Shown: positions 29,758 to 38,433, counted from the stretch's first letter. The stretch: DNA of 40,308 nt from Streptomyces carpinensis (GCF_002154505.1 NZ_MUBM01000211.1:1-40308); one strand, 5' to 3'. Made by a program: numbers and translations. The notes: a model not told the origin generated them from the sequence alone.

Positions 29758-31413
29758 ATGCTGGCCAAGCTGTCGACGCGGTCCGCGGCCCGGCGCTGTG
29801 CGGCCGTCGGGGCCGTCACGCTGGCCCTGCTCGGCGCGGGGCTGCCGGGGGCGGCCGCGGGCGACGGGAAGTCCAATCTGAGCCGGTTCTACCACCAGAA
29901 GGTGACGTGGGCGGCGTGCGACGCGGACGGCCCCAGGGACATGCAGTGCGGCAAGGTCACCGTCCCCCTCGACTACGCCCGTCCGGGTGCGGGCACCCTG
30001 GAGCTGGCACTGGCCCGCTACCGGGCCACCGGTCCGTCGCGGGGCTCGGTGGTGCTGAACTTCGGCGGCCCCGGCGGCGCGGGTGTCCCGACGCTCGCCG
30101 CGGGCGACGGCAAGCCGTTCATGGACCTGACCAACGGCTACGACGTGGTCACCTTCGACCCCCGGGGCGTCGGGCAGTCCTCTCCCGTCAGCTGCGGGAT
30201 CGGCGCCGGCTCCTCCGACTCGGGCGGCACCACGAGCGACGCGAACCCGGACCTCGGCAACGCGCAGGCGGCACGCAAGGCGCTGGCGGAGTGGAAGAAG
30301 GTCGCGACCCAGTGCGCCCAGCACTCCGGCCCGGTCCTGCCGCACATAGGCACCGTGGACGCGGCCCGCGACCTGGACGTGATCCGTCAGGCGCTCGGCG
30401 ACGGCAAGCTCAACTACCTGGGCTTCTCCTACGGCACCCGGCTCGGCGCGGTGTACGCGGCCGAGTTCCCCGACAAGGTGGGCCGGATGGTCCTGGACGG
30501 GGTGGACACGCTGACCGAGCCCCTCTCCGAGCAGGGGCGGGTGGCCGCCGAGGCGCAGCAGACGGCCCTGGAGGACTTCCTCGACTGGTGCATGCAGGAC
30601 ATCGCCTGCCCGTTCGGCCAGGACCGGCGCGAGGCGGACGACCAGGTGCTGCAGCTCGTACGGTCCCTCGACAAGAACCCGGTGCCCACCGGCTCCGGGG
30701 GCACGCTGTCCGGCCAGGACCTGGTGGGCGCGATCGGCCAGGCGCTGTACAGCAAGGCCATGTGGCCCTCCCTGGAGCGGGCGATCGCCTCTCTCGTCCA
30801 GGACGGCGACCCCCGTGGTGTCGAGGCCTTCTCCAGCGGTGGCCTCACCCCGCCGGTGGGAGGCCGGCAGGCCCGGCGGGATGCGCCGGAGCGGGCCGGA
30901 GCGGCGAAGACGCCGCGGAACGGCGGCGCACTGGCCGCTTCCGAGGACGTGCCGGCGGACAACACGCCGGCCGCGATGATGGCGATCAACTGCGCGGACG
31001 ACCCGGACCGGCCCAGCGCCGAGCAGATCACCAAGGACCTCGCCCGGCTCAGCGCCGACTACCAGGCGGCCTCACCGGTGTTCGGCCGGTACCGGCTCGC
31101 CGAGCTGCTGATGTGCTACGGCCGTCCCAAGGGCAGCGACTTCATCCGCGAGAAGGTCAAGAACCTCGACACCGCCCGGATGCTGCTGGTGGGCACCCGC
31201 GGCGACCCGGCGACCCCGTACCGGTGGACCGTGGAGACCGCGCGGCGGCTCGGCTCCTCGGCCGTGGTGCTCGACAACCGGGGTGACGGTCACACGGGCT
31301 ACGCGTCCTCGTCGTGCGTGCACGGCAAGGTGAACGACTTCCTGCTCTACGGGTCCCTGCCGCCGAGCGGCAGCTCCTGCCCGGAGGACACGCCGCCCGA
31401 CGTGAGCGATTGA
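29758..31413 (+). CDS. Secreted tripeptidyl aminopeptidase-like alpha/beta hydrolase (S33 family)
   Basis: A 551-residue exported peptidase. Signal peptide about 1-34 (RCAAVGAVTLALLGAGLPGAAA). The core has NFGGPGGAG (oxyanion region, 101-109), the nucleophile Ser224 in GFSYGTRLGA, an acid in GTRGDPATPYRW and the base His in NRGDGHTGYASSSC, with the TAP C-terminal domain ending in CVHGKVNDFLLYG. This is the SlpD/SlpE/Tap type that removes N-terminal tripeptides from secreted proteins in Streptomyces. ATG at 29758 with TTGGAGG six bases upstream. The sequence around its stop codon is duplicated 41 bp downstream. Confidence 0.9.
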   Translation: MLAKLSTRSAARRCAAVGAVTLALLGAGLPGAAAGDGKSNLSRFYHQKVTWAACDADGPRDMQCGKVTVPLDYARPGAGTLELALARYRATGPSRGSVVLNFGGPGGAGVPTLAAGDGKPFMDLTNGYDVVTFDPRGVGQSSPVSCGIGAGSSDSGGTTSDANPDLGNAQAARKALAEWKKVATQCAQHSGPVLPHIGTVDAARDLDVIRQALGDGKLNYLGFSYGTRLGAVYAAEFPDKVGRMVLDGVDTLTEPLSEQGRVAAEAQQTALEDFLDWCMQDIACPFGQDRREADDQVLQLVRSLDKNPVPTGSGGTLSGQDLVGAIGQALYSKAMWPSLERAIASLVQDGDPRGVEAFSSGGLTPPVGGRQARRDAPERAGAAKTPRNGGALAASEDVPADNTPAAMMAINCADDPDRPSAEQITKDLARLSADYQAASPVFGRYRLAELLMCYGRPKGSDFIREKVKNLDTARMLLVGTRGDPATPYRWTVETARRLGSSAVVLDNRGDGHTGYASSSCVHGKVNDFLLYGSLPPSGSSCPEDTPPDVSD

Positions 31414-31517
31414 GGGACCCGGCCCGCCCCGGCCGGTCCGATGTGAGCGATCGAGGGACCCGGCGCGCTGAGCCGGTGGCGATCCCCCGACTCCCCGCTC
31501 AGCCGGTGACGATCTCC
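31402..31517. repeat. Duplicated 3' ends of the two convergent genes
   Basis: The 22 bp containing the TAP stop (31402-31423, GTGAGCGATTGAGGGACCCG+GC) recur at 31443-31464 with one mismatch. Separately, the last 20 bp of the asparagine synthetase gene region (31498-31517, CTCAGCCGGTGACGATCTCC) recur at 31468-31487 with three mismatches. Both extra copies lie in the short intergenic space. Confidence 0.75.
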
Positions 31518-33340
31518 GGGCGGTAGATGTCCAGCCACAGTGCCAGGTCGAGGGTCTTCTCCAGGCCGCGCCTGGCCGCCTGCGCGATCACGGGCGTGTC
31601 GCGGTGCGCGGCCTCGCTCACCCGCTCCCGGTCGACCAGGTCGAACACCGGATGGTCGGGCCGGGCGAGCAGTTCCTTGGCGTGGTCCTGGAGGGCGAGC
31701 GCGTACTTGGGGTCCTGCGTGGACGGGTAGGGGCTCTTGACCCTGTCGTACACGGACCTGGGCAGCAGATCCGCGGTCGCCTCCCTGAGCAGGCTCTTCT
31801 CCCGTCCGTCGAACGACTTCAGGGACCAGGGGGTGTTGTAGACGTACTCCACGAGCCGGTGGTCGCAGAAGGGCACCCGCACCTCCAGTCCGACGGCCAT
31901 GCTCATCCGGTCCTTGCGGTCGAGCAGGACGCGCACGAAGCGGGTCAGGTGCAGATGGCAGATCTGCCGCATCCGGTACTCGAAGTCGCTCTCGCCGTCG
32001 AGGCGGCGGATGCCCGAGACGGCTGTGCGGTAGCTGTCGGCGACGTACGACGGCAGATCCAGTGTCCGGGCGAAGTCGGACCGCATGACGTCGCCCTCGT
32101 CACCGAAGTCGCGGGCGAAGCGCACCAGCCAGGGGAAGGTGTCGGCGCGCCGCGCCTCCTCGTCGAAGAACTGCTGATAGCCACCGAAGACCTCGTCCGC
32201 GGACTCACCGGACAGGGCGACGGTGGAGTGGTCGCGGATGCTGCGGAACAGCAGGTACAGCGAGGCGTCCATGTCGCCGAAGCCCATGGGCAGGTCACGG
32301 GCTCTGAGCACCTTCGCCCGCACCTCCGGGTCGGCGAGGGTGTGCGCGTCGAGCACGATGTCCTGGTGGTCGGTGTCCGCGGCCCGGGCCAGGTCGTGCA
32401 CGAACGGCGTGTCGGGGGTGGCGCGCAGTTCGTCGGCGACGAAGTGGTCGGCCTGGCCGACGAAGTCCACGGCGAAGCTGCGTACCCTCTCGCCGTGCTT
32501 GGCGAGTTGACGGGCGGCCAGCGCGGTCATGGCGGAGGAGTCCAGTCCGCCGGAGAGCAGGGTGCAGCGGGGCACGTCGGCGACGAGCTGGCGGCGCACG
32601 ATGTCGTCCAGGAGCGTGCGGACGGTGGCGATGGTGGTGTCGCGGTCGTCGTGGTGGGGCCGGGTGTCCAGCCGCCAGTAGACGCGGGTGTGCGGGCCGG
32701 TGCGGTCGAAGGTGACGACGGTGCCGGGTTCGACCTCGTGCATGCCGTCCCACACGGCGTGCCCCGGGGTCTTGACGAAGGTGAACAGCTCGCGCAGCCC
32801 GTCGAGCGTGACCCGGCGGCGGACCAAGGGGTTGGCAAGGGTCGCCTTGGGCTCGGAGCCGAAGAGGACGCCGTCCGGGGTGGGCTGGTAGTAGAACGGC
32901 TTGATGCCCATGCGGTCGCGGATCATGACGAGCTTGTCGTGGCGGCCGTCCCAGACGGCGAAGGCGTACATGCCGTTGAGCCGCTCCGCGACGGCGTCGC
33001 CCCATTCGAGGTAGCCGCGCAGGACGACCTCGGTGTCGGAGTCGGTGGTGAAGCGGTGGCCGCGCGCGGTGAGGTCGGTGCGCAGTTCCGTGAAGTTGTA
33101 CGCCTCCCCCGAGTAGACGAGCGCGACCGTGCCGTCCGGGGTGTCGGCGCTCATGGGCTGGCGGCCGCCCGGCAGGTCGATGATCGCGAGCCGACGGTGG
33201 CCGAGGGCGGCGGGGCCGTCGATCCACGTGCCGCGGTCGTCGGGGCCACGGCAGGCCATCGTCTCCGTCATCGCGTCCAGTGTCGCTGCCTCGGCGCGCA
33301 GGTCGCGGTCGAAGGAGACCCAGCCGGTGATGCCGCACAT
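31499..33340 (-). CDS. asnB: Asparagine synthase (glutamine-hydrolysing)
   Basis: A 613-residue class II glutamine amidotransferase / asparagine synthetase. Cys2 (after Met removal) is the glutaminase nucleophile in MCGITGWVSF; RLAIIDLPGGRQPM and NGEAYN-like SGEAYNF complete the N-terminal domain. The synthetase domain has the PP-loop SGGLDSS at 263-269 and the SGESADEVFGGYQQFF segment. It makes asparagine from aspartate, ATP and glutamine in the cytosol, though stand-alone copies in Streptomyces can also modify peptides or antibiotics; no such cluster is near. ATG with AGGAGG seven bases upstream. A TATAGG box at 33375-33380 may be its -10. Confidence 0.92.
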   Translation of the reverse strand: MCGITGWVSFDRDLRAEAATLDAMTETMACRGPDDRGTWIDGPAALGHRRLAIIDLPGGRQPMSADTPDGTVALVYSGEAYNFTELRTDLTARGHRFTTDSDTEVVLRGYLEWGDAVAERLNGMYAFAVWDGRHDKLVMIRDRMGIKPFYYQPTPDGVLFGSEPKATLANPLVRRRVTLDGLRELFTFVKTPGHAVWDGMHEVEPGTVVTFDRTGPHTRVYWRLDTRPHHDDRDTTIATVRTLLDDIVRRQLVADVPRCTLLSGGLDSSAMTALAARQLAKHGERVRSFAVDFVGQADHFVADELRATPDTPFVHDLARAADTDHQDIVLDAHTLADPEVRAKVLRARDLPMGFGDMDASLYLLFRSIRDHSTVALSGESADEVFGGYQQFFDEEARRADTFPWLVRFARDFGDEGDVMRSDFARTLDLPSYVADSYRTAVSGIRRLDGESDFEYRMRQICHLHLTRFVRVLLDRKDRMSMAVGLEVRVPFCDHRLVEYVYNTPWSLKSFDGREKSLLREATADLLPRSVYDRVKSPYPSTQDPKYALALQDHAKELLARPDHPVFDLVDRERVSEAAHRDTPVIAQAARRGLEKTLDLALWLDIYRPEIVTG

Positions 33341-33374
33341 GTCGTACCTCCTGGCGCACCAGTTGCATCAAGCA

Positions 33375-33380
33375 CCTATA
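33375..33380 (-). promoter_or_regulatory. -10-like box of the asparagine synthase gene
   Basis: Minus-strand TATAGG 35 bp upstream of the ATG. A matching -35 box is not convincing. Confidence 0.35.
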
Positions 33381-33612
33381 TGACGAGCGTGTGCCACCCG
33401 CCGAGGGCGGTCAACGCGACCGTGACCCGAACGGCCGCGCGAGCCTCGCGCTTTCGGCCGCACTTTGCTTCCGCGACACCGACGGAACCCCAGACCACCA
33501 GGGGTGACCCGTCAGGAATCGGCCACGGGCAAAGACTTACCCAACATGGCAAACGCATCCCTTGCCGCATTAAGTCCCGATTACTCCAAATGCCCGATAT
33601 GGGAAATCGCCC

Positions 33613-33618
33613 TATGGT
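33613..33618 (+). promoter_or_regulatory. -10-like box for leaderless transcription of the baeRF gene
   Basis: TATGGT ends six bases before the ATG at 33625 and no ribosome binding site is present, the same layout as at 6475 and 11612. The upstream 200 bp are AT-richer than average. Confidence 0.45.
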
Positions 33619-33624
33619 GCTGTC

Positions 33625-34725
33625 ATGGAGCACGATCTGAGTCCCGCGACCCTTGCCCGGCTGCGGCGTCCCCGCAGCTATCCCGCGGTGTCCGTGCTGA
33701 CGCCGACGCACCGCCGGGAGCCCGACAACATGCAGGACCGGGTCCGGCTGCGCAATGTCGTGGCCGAGGCCAAGAAGCAGCTGGAGAGCGACCCGGCGGT
33801 CACCCGGGAGCGGCGCGCCGACGTCGTGCGGCAACTCGACCAGGCCCTCTCCGAGGTGGACCTGACCTATGCCGAGGACGGGCTGCTGATCTTCGCCGCG
33901 CCCGGCGAGCACGAGGTGTGGTCGCTCGGCCGCACCGTGCCGGAGCGCGTGATCCTCTCGGACACGTACCTCACCCGCAACCTGGTCTCCGCGAACGCCG
34001 CCGATCGTCCCTTCTGGGTGCTGTCGGTCTCCGCGGACCGCGCGACCCTGTGGAGCGGCGGCGCCGGCCGGGTCGCCGAGAACCACGCCGGCGGCTTCCC
34101 GCTGACCCGTGACCTGGGCGAGAACTTCGACGCCGAGCGCCAGGAGCAGATCGGTGACGCGCCGAGCATGTTCCGCGACGAGCGCACCCGCCACTTCCTT
34201 CGGGAGGCCGACACCGCGATGAGCGCGGTCCTGCGCGATCATCCGCGACCGCTGTACCTCACGGGCGAGCCGGCCGCGCTGTCCGTCCTGGACGAGTTCG
34301 GCACGATCGCCAGGGGCGCGGTCCAGGTGCCGCGCGGCGGGCTGGCGCACGGCACTCCCGAGGCCGTGTGGCGCGCGATCCGGCCGGTGCAGGAGGCCCA
34401 GGCGCGCGAGGCCGCGGAGGCCGTCGTCCGAGAGCTGGAGGCGGCTCGCGGGCGCAAGGAGTTCGCGGCCGGCGTCGACGAGCTGTGGCGCACCGTCCGG
34501 GAGGGCCGGGTGCGACTGCTGGCCGTCGAGGAGAACTACCGGGTTACGGTGCGCGACACCCTCGGCGACCATCTGGTCCCGGCCGAGAGCGGCGACCTCG
34601 ACGCCCGCGAGGACATCGTGGACGAGATCGTCGAGCTGTGCCTGGAGACCGGGGGCGAGGTCCGCTTCGTCCCGGACGGCACGCTGGGCGAGGAACAGGG
34701 CATCGCCGGCGTGCTGCGGTTCTGA
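33625..34725 (+). CDS. baeRF family protein (bacterial archaeo-eukaryotic release factor-like)
   Basis: A 366-residue protein. SYPAVSVLTPTHRREPDNMQDRVRLRNVVAEAKKQL at the N-terminus and WVLSVSADRATLWSGGAGRVAE plus LTGEPAALSVLDEFGTIARGAVQ are those of the bacterial baeRF proteins (family 3 type), which share the eRF1/Pelota-like fold. They have been proposed, from comparative genomics, to act in ribosome rescue or hibernation-linked stress; no activity is proven for this one. The Streptomyces copy stands alone. TATGGT six bases upstream suggests a leaderless message. Confidence 0.82.
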   Translation: MEHDLSPATLARLRRPRSYPAVSVLTPTHRREPDNMQDRVRLRNVVAEAKKQLESDPAVTRERRADVVRQLDQALSEVDLTYAEDGLLIFAAPGEHEVWSLGRTVPERVILSDTYLTRNLVSANAADRPFWVLSVSADRATLWSGGAGRVAENHAGGFPLTRDLGENFDAERQEQIGDAPSMFRDERTRHFLREADTAMSAVLRDHPRPLYLTGEPAALSVLDEFGTIARGAVQVPRGGLAHGTPEAVWRAIRPVQEAQAREAAEAVVRELEAARGRKEFAAGVDELWRTVREGRVRLLAVEENYRVTVRDTLGDHLVPAESGDLDAREDIVDEIVELCLETGGEVRFVPDGTLGEEQGIAGVLRF

Positions 34726-34806
34726 GAGCGCTCCCGCCCCCTCACGCTCCCTCCTGGCCGGCGTCTACGCTACGGCGGGACTCGTCGGCGAGGAGGGAGT
34801 GCGCAC

Positions 34807-35832
34807 GTGGGTGAGCTGCTGGGCGTGGCCGTGCTGGGTGCCGGAAACATGGGGGCCGATCACATACGACGGCTGGATCAGGTGGTGAGCGGAGCCAGGG
34901 TGGCCGCGGTGGCCGACCCCGACACGGCGCGGGCGAAGGAGGCCGTGGGCGCGGTCGCGGGCGTCTCGGTGCACGACGACGCGGTGGCCGCGCTCGACGC
35001 TCCCGGTGTCGAGGCCGTCCTGATCGCCTCGCCGGGGCCCGCGCACGAGGAGGCGCTGCTCGCGGCCTTCGCGCGCGGCCTGCCGGTGCTGTGCGAGAAG
35101 CCGATGGTGCCGGACGCGGCCGGGGCGCTGCGGGTGGCGGAGGCGGAGGCGCGGCTCGGGCGCCGGCTGGCGCAGATCGGGTTCATGCGGCGCTACGACG
35201 CCGAGTACCTGCGGCTGAAGTCGCTGCTGGACAGCGGGGCCCTGGGCCGGCCGCTGATGCTGCACTGCACCCACCGCAACGTCGCCTCCCCGCCGCACTT
35301 CACCAGCGCCATGCTGATCAACAGCTCGGTGTCGCACGAGATCGACGCGGCCCGCTGGCTGCTCGGTCAGGAGCTGACCGCGGTGACCGTGCTGCGTCCG
35401 GCCCCCTCGTCAGGGGCACCGCAGGGCCTGGTGGACCCGCAGTTCGTGCTCTTCGAGACGGAACGGGGGGCGCTGGTGGACGTGGAGGCCTTCGTCAACT
35501 GCGGCTTCGGCTACCAGGTGCGCTGCGAGGCCGTGGGCGAGACGGGCAGCGCCCGGATCGGCGAGGAACACGGGATGGTCGTCACCTCGCGGGGCGCCGC
35601 GCGCGAGGATGTGCCGCAGGACTACATCGTGCGTTTCGCGGCGGCCTACGACCGCGAGGTCCAGGCCTGGGTCGACGCCACGCGGCGCGGGCGCGTCACC
35701 GGCCCCAGCGTCTGGGACGGTTACGCCGCCTCGGCTGTCGCCGAGGCGGGGGTCCGGTCGCTCGAGGAGGGCGGGCGGGTGACCATCGACCTCGCCCCGC
35801 GCCCGGACCTGTACGCGGACACCGGCCGCTGA
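34807..35832 (+). CDS. Gfo/Idh/MocA family oxidoreductase (inositol 2-dehydrogenase-like)
   Basis: A 341-residue NAD(P)-dependent dehydrogenase. The Rossmann motif GAGNMG is at 11-16, the EKP motif at 97-99 in VLCEKPM, and the C-terminal domain has the HEIDAARWLLG segment bearing the likely catalytic Asp/His. Members oxidise inositols or sugars; the match in style is to IolG-like enzymes but no inositol genes are nearby, so the substrate is open. GTG at 34807 with GAGGAGGGAG upstream. Confidence 0.9.
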   Translation: MGELLGVAVLGAGNMGADHIRRLDQVVSGARVAAVADPDTARAKEAVGAVAGVSVHDDAVAALDAPGVEAVLIASPGPAHEEALLAAFARGLPVLCEKPMVPDAAGALRVAEAEARLGRRLAQIGFMRRYDAEYLRLKSLLDSGALGRPLMLHCTHRNVASPPHFTSAMLINSSVSHEIDAARWLLGQELTAVTVLRPAPSSGAPQGLVDPQFVLFETERGALVDVEAFVNCGFGYQVRCEAVGETGSARIGEEHGMVVTSRGAAREDVPQDYIVRFAAAYDREVQAWVDATRRGRVTGPSVWDGYAASAVAEAGVRSLEEGGRVTIDLAPRPDLYADTGR

Positions 35833-35879
35833 GCCACGCGGAGAACCCCCTGCGGGCGCCAAGCGGGGAGAAGCCGCCG

Positions 35880-36100
35880 AGCCGCCTGCGGACGCGCCGA
35901 GGGGCCACGTGCGGACGGCCCCCGAGCCGACTGCGGGCGGGCCCAGGCAGGGACCGCCGGACCGTGTGCGGACGGCCCCCGAACTGACCGCGGGCGGCTT
36001 GCCAGCCGACCAGGCAGGGACCGCCGGACCGTGTGCGGACGGACCCCGAACCGACCGCGTGCGGGCCGCCGAACCGACCGCGGGCAGGCCGCCGAGGGCA
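35880..36100. repeat. Decayed GC-rich tandem repeat
   Basis: In the 301-bp gap before the SsgA-like gene, a 49-bp block at 35944-35992 (CAGGCAGGGACCGCCGGACC, then GTGTGCGGACGG and CCCCGAA-TGACCGCG) recurs at 36011-36059 with only a few changes, a period of 67 bp. Shorter pieces (GTGCGGACGGCCCCCGAGCC; CCGAACCGACCGCGGGC) flank these. No coding frame in the array has a family signature. Confidence 0.75.
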
Positions 36101-36133
36101 GCGGCCCGTGGCGGCTCGTGGCGGCCTCTCCGC

Positions 36134-36547
36134 TCAGACGGCGCCGAACAGCGCGTTCAGCCCCTGGTCGACGGCAGCGCCGACGTCCTCGTGGCCGGCC
36201 GCGACCACGGCGTAGGTCCGCAGCAGGAAACGGCGCAGCGCGGGTGTGTCGAACTGCAGAAGCGCCATGCCGGACCGGGAGTGCAGCTCCACTGCCGTAC
36301 GGCGGTCGCCGCAGGGCCACAGGTGCACGTCCCCCGCCCCGGCGGGCTGCCCGAGGCCCTCCTCCAGCAGGGAGCGCGAGAAGGTCCAGGAGACCTCCTT
36401 GCCGTCGAGGGAGGCCTCGGGCGGGAAGTCCATGTGCACGGCCAGCGGATCCGCCGCGGCGTAGCGGAGGGTGGCGGGCACGGCGAGCTCCTGCTCGCCC
36501 CCGGTGATCAGACGGGCGCGGACGGGCTGCTCGAGGGTGATGTCCAT
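36134..36547 (-). CDS. SsgA-like protein (SALP)
   Basis: A 137-residue protein with the SsgA/SsgB-family pattern: LRYAAADPLAVHMDFP, VSWTFSRSLLEEGLGQPAGAGDVHLWPC, and LRRFLLRTYAVV near the C-terminus. SALPs are found only in morphologically complex actinomycetes and localise division or peptidoglycan remodelling enzymes during sporulation. Which paralogue (SsgA to SsgG) it is cannot be fixed here; a substrate cannot be assigned. ATG at 36547 with CAGGAGAG upstream. It is divergent from the PAS-PP2C phosphatase with a cAMP-receptor-like site between them. Confidence 0.92.
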   Translation of the reverse strand: MDITLEQPVRARLITGGEQELAVPATLRYAAADPLAVHMDFPPEASLDGKEVSWTFSRSLLEEGLGQPAGAGDVHLWPCGDRRTAVELHSRSGMALLQFDTPALRRFLLRTYAVVAAGHEDVGAAVDQGLNALFGAV

Positions 36548-36663
36548 GGGTCGGTCTCTCCTGCGGGTCGGGAGGTCGGCCGGTGCTGCCGTGGGTCGGT
36601 CTGCCGTGTGTTGTTAGGAGCCCGCAGGAGCCGTTTGCATTACGTCTACCCCGCCCCAATTCG

Positions 36664-36679
36664 TGTGACGTGCGTCACC
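36664..36679. promoter_or_regulatory. Crp-like binding site
   Basis: TGTGACGTGCGTCACC contains the perfect palindrome GTGACG-TG-CGTCAC (36665-36678). It fits both the general TGTGA-N6-TCAC form and the GTG-N6-GNCAC motif I recall for Streptomyces Crp. It lies 117 bp upstream of the SsgA-like gene, in the 439-bp gap 36548-36986, which holds no other supported feature except the alternative phosphatase start. Confidence 0.5.
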
Positions 36680-36986
36680 ATCCCCTCGGGGCGGCCCGGA
36701 CGGCCGGGCGGAATAGAACACAGAACCGTCGAACGCTCTCTTGAACGATGACTCGGACCGATGTCGATCCACCAAGTCACGTAGAGCCCCTACGACTTGA
36801 CCCTCTGATCGCGTACGCCGGAGCGGCAGTGGAGTCGCACGCGGAGGACTATGGCATATGCCAGATGCACCACCGTATCGTGTGTCGTCGAATCCCTTAC
36901 GGGTCGTGGCCCGCTGTGCAACAGTCGTAACGGTCCCTCACACCGCCCTGGTTGTAACGCCCGTCGTTCCCTCATCGGAGTGCGTC

Positions 36987-38423
36987 ATGCCGTCCCACCT
37001 CTCCGCGGACCGCTCGCCCGCCCAGCCACCGGGACGCGGCGCGGTCGACGCCCTGATATCGCAGGCACGCCGGCTCAGGGGCGAGGTGGACGCCGTGCGC
37101 CGGGAGGCGCAGGGCGACACCGGGGATCCGCGGGGCCGGTGGGAACGCGCACTGTGCGACCTGGCGCTGCACCAACTCAGCGATCTCGACGAACATCTGG
37201 CCCAGCTGCGCGACGGTCCGCCGCCGGTTCCAGCCGTCCCCGGGACGGTGTCCCCCGCACCCGCGGAACCGGCCGGGGAGCGCCGCGGCTCCCTGCTCAG
37301 CAGGGTCGGCAGTGCGGAATGGAACCTGCTGACGGACGAGGCCGGTTGGTCCGCCGAGTTCTACCAGATCCTCGGCCTCGACCCCGCCACCCCGGCGCTC
37401 ACCCTCGACGAACTGCCCTCCCTGGCGCTCGACGTGGACCGGCCCCGGCTCACCACGATGATCACCGACTGCCTGGTCGACGCCCGGTTCATCGACGGCG
37501 AGTTCCGGATCGTGCGACCCGACGGCATGGTGCGCACCGTGCACATGATGGGCGAGCCCGTGGTCGACACCGACGGCGGCACCGCCTCGATGTGGGCCGT
37601 ACTGCGCGACGTCAGCGAGCTGCGCCGCAGCCAGTCCGCGGTGCGTGAGACCCGTGACTCCCTCCAGCAGCACCGGCACCTGGCACAGACCGAGCGTCGG
37701 CTCGCGGCCGAGCTGAAGGAGGCCGTACTGCCGCCCCGGCAGGGCGCCCTGCGGCTGCCGCACGAGGGCCGTCCGGTGCTCGACGTGGCCGCCCACCGTC
37801 TGCCCGCCTCGGCCGGCGCCCCTGTGGGAGGCGACTGGTACGACGCGCTGGAGCTGTCCGACGGCGAGCTGCTGCTCAGCGTCGGCGGCCTCAGCGGCCA
37901 CGGCCCCGGCGCGACCTCCGGCATGGCGATGCTGCTGGGCGCCCTGCGCGGCCTGGCGATGGCGGGCACGGCGCCCGGCCGGCTGATGACGGGGCTGAAC
38001 CAGTTACTGGACGCCACCGCTCAGCCGGCCCTGGGCAGCGCCGTGTGCTGCCGCTACCGGCCGGCCACCCGCACCCTGGTGTGGGCGCGGGCGGGCCACC
38101 CCGCCCCACTGCTGTTCCGCGACGGGACGGGCCGCCCTCTGGACGCGCCGCAGGGCGTACCGCTCGGCTCCACTCGCGGCGCCGCCTACGGGGAGGCCGA
38201 GGAGACCCTCGGCGTGGGCGACCTGCTGGTGCTGCACACCGACGGACTGGTGCCGGGGCACAGCGGCACGGCCGCCGTGAACCGCCTGCTCGGCCTCGCC
38301 CCGCTGTTCGGCGCGGCGCGCAGCGCGCGGGACTGCGTGCGGACGCTCGTGGAGGAGTTCACCGTGAGCGGGCGCACGGACGACGCCTGCGTACTCGTCG
38401 CCAGGGTGAGGACGTCGCCGTAG
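36987..38423 (+). CDS. PAS-domain PP2C (SpoIIE-type) protein phosphatase with TTA codon
   Basis: A 478-residue protein. An N-terminal helical part (1-80) precedes a PAS-like domain (about 105-215; EWNLLTDEAGWSAEFYQILGLDPATPALTLDEL and EFRIVRPDGMVRTVHMMGEPV), a coiled helix, and a PP2C/SpoIIE catalytic domain (about 260-475) with GGDWYDALELSDG, HPAPLLFRDG, LHTDGLVPG and TDDACVLVAR. It would dephosphorylate anti-sigma antagonists (family knowledge). Codon 340 is TTA (38004-38006), so its translation probably needs the bldA tRNA. ATG at 36987 has CGGAGTGCGTC upstream; an in-frame ATG at 36858 with GCGGAGG would add 43 residues and a second TTA at 36897-36899. Confidence 0.87.
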   Translation: MPSHLSADRSPAQPPGRGAVDALISQARRLRGEVDAVRREAQGDTGDPRGRWERALCDLALHQLSDLDEHLAQLRDGPPPVPAVPGTVSPAPAEPAGERRGSLLSRVGSAEWNLLTDEAGWSAEFYQILGLDPATPALTLDELPSLALDVDRPRLTTMITDCLVDARFIDGEFRIVRPDGMVRTVHMMGEPVVDTDGGTASMWAVLRDVSELRRSQSAVRETRDSLQQHRHLAQTERRLAAELKEAVLPPRQGALRLPHEGRPVLDVAAHRLPASAGAPVGGDWYDALELSDGELLLSVGGLSGHGPGATSGMAMLLGALRGLAMAGTAPGRLMTGLNQLLDATAQPALGSAVCCRYRPATRTLVWARAGHPAPLLFRDGTGRPLDAPQGVPLGSTRGAAYGEAEETLGVGDLLVLHTDGLVPGHSGTAAVNRLLGLAPLFGAARSARDCVRTLVEEFTVSGRTDDACVLVARVRTSP

Positions 38424-38433
38424 GGAACGCCCC

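Noticed and set aside
31604..33640. A 678-residue plus-strand frame opposite asparagine synthase
   Set aside because: Pure shadow of the AsnB gene; no recognisable family and no ribosome site.
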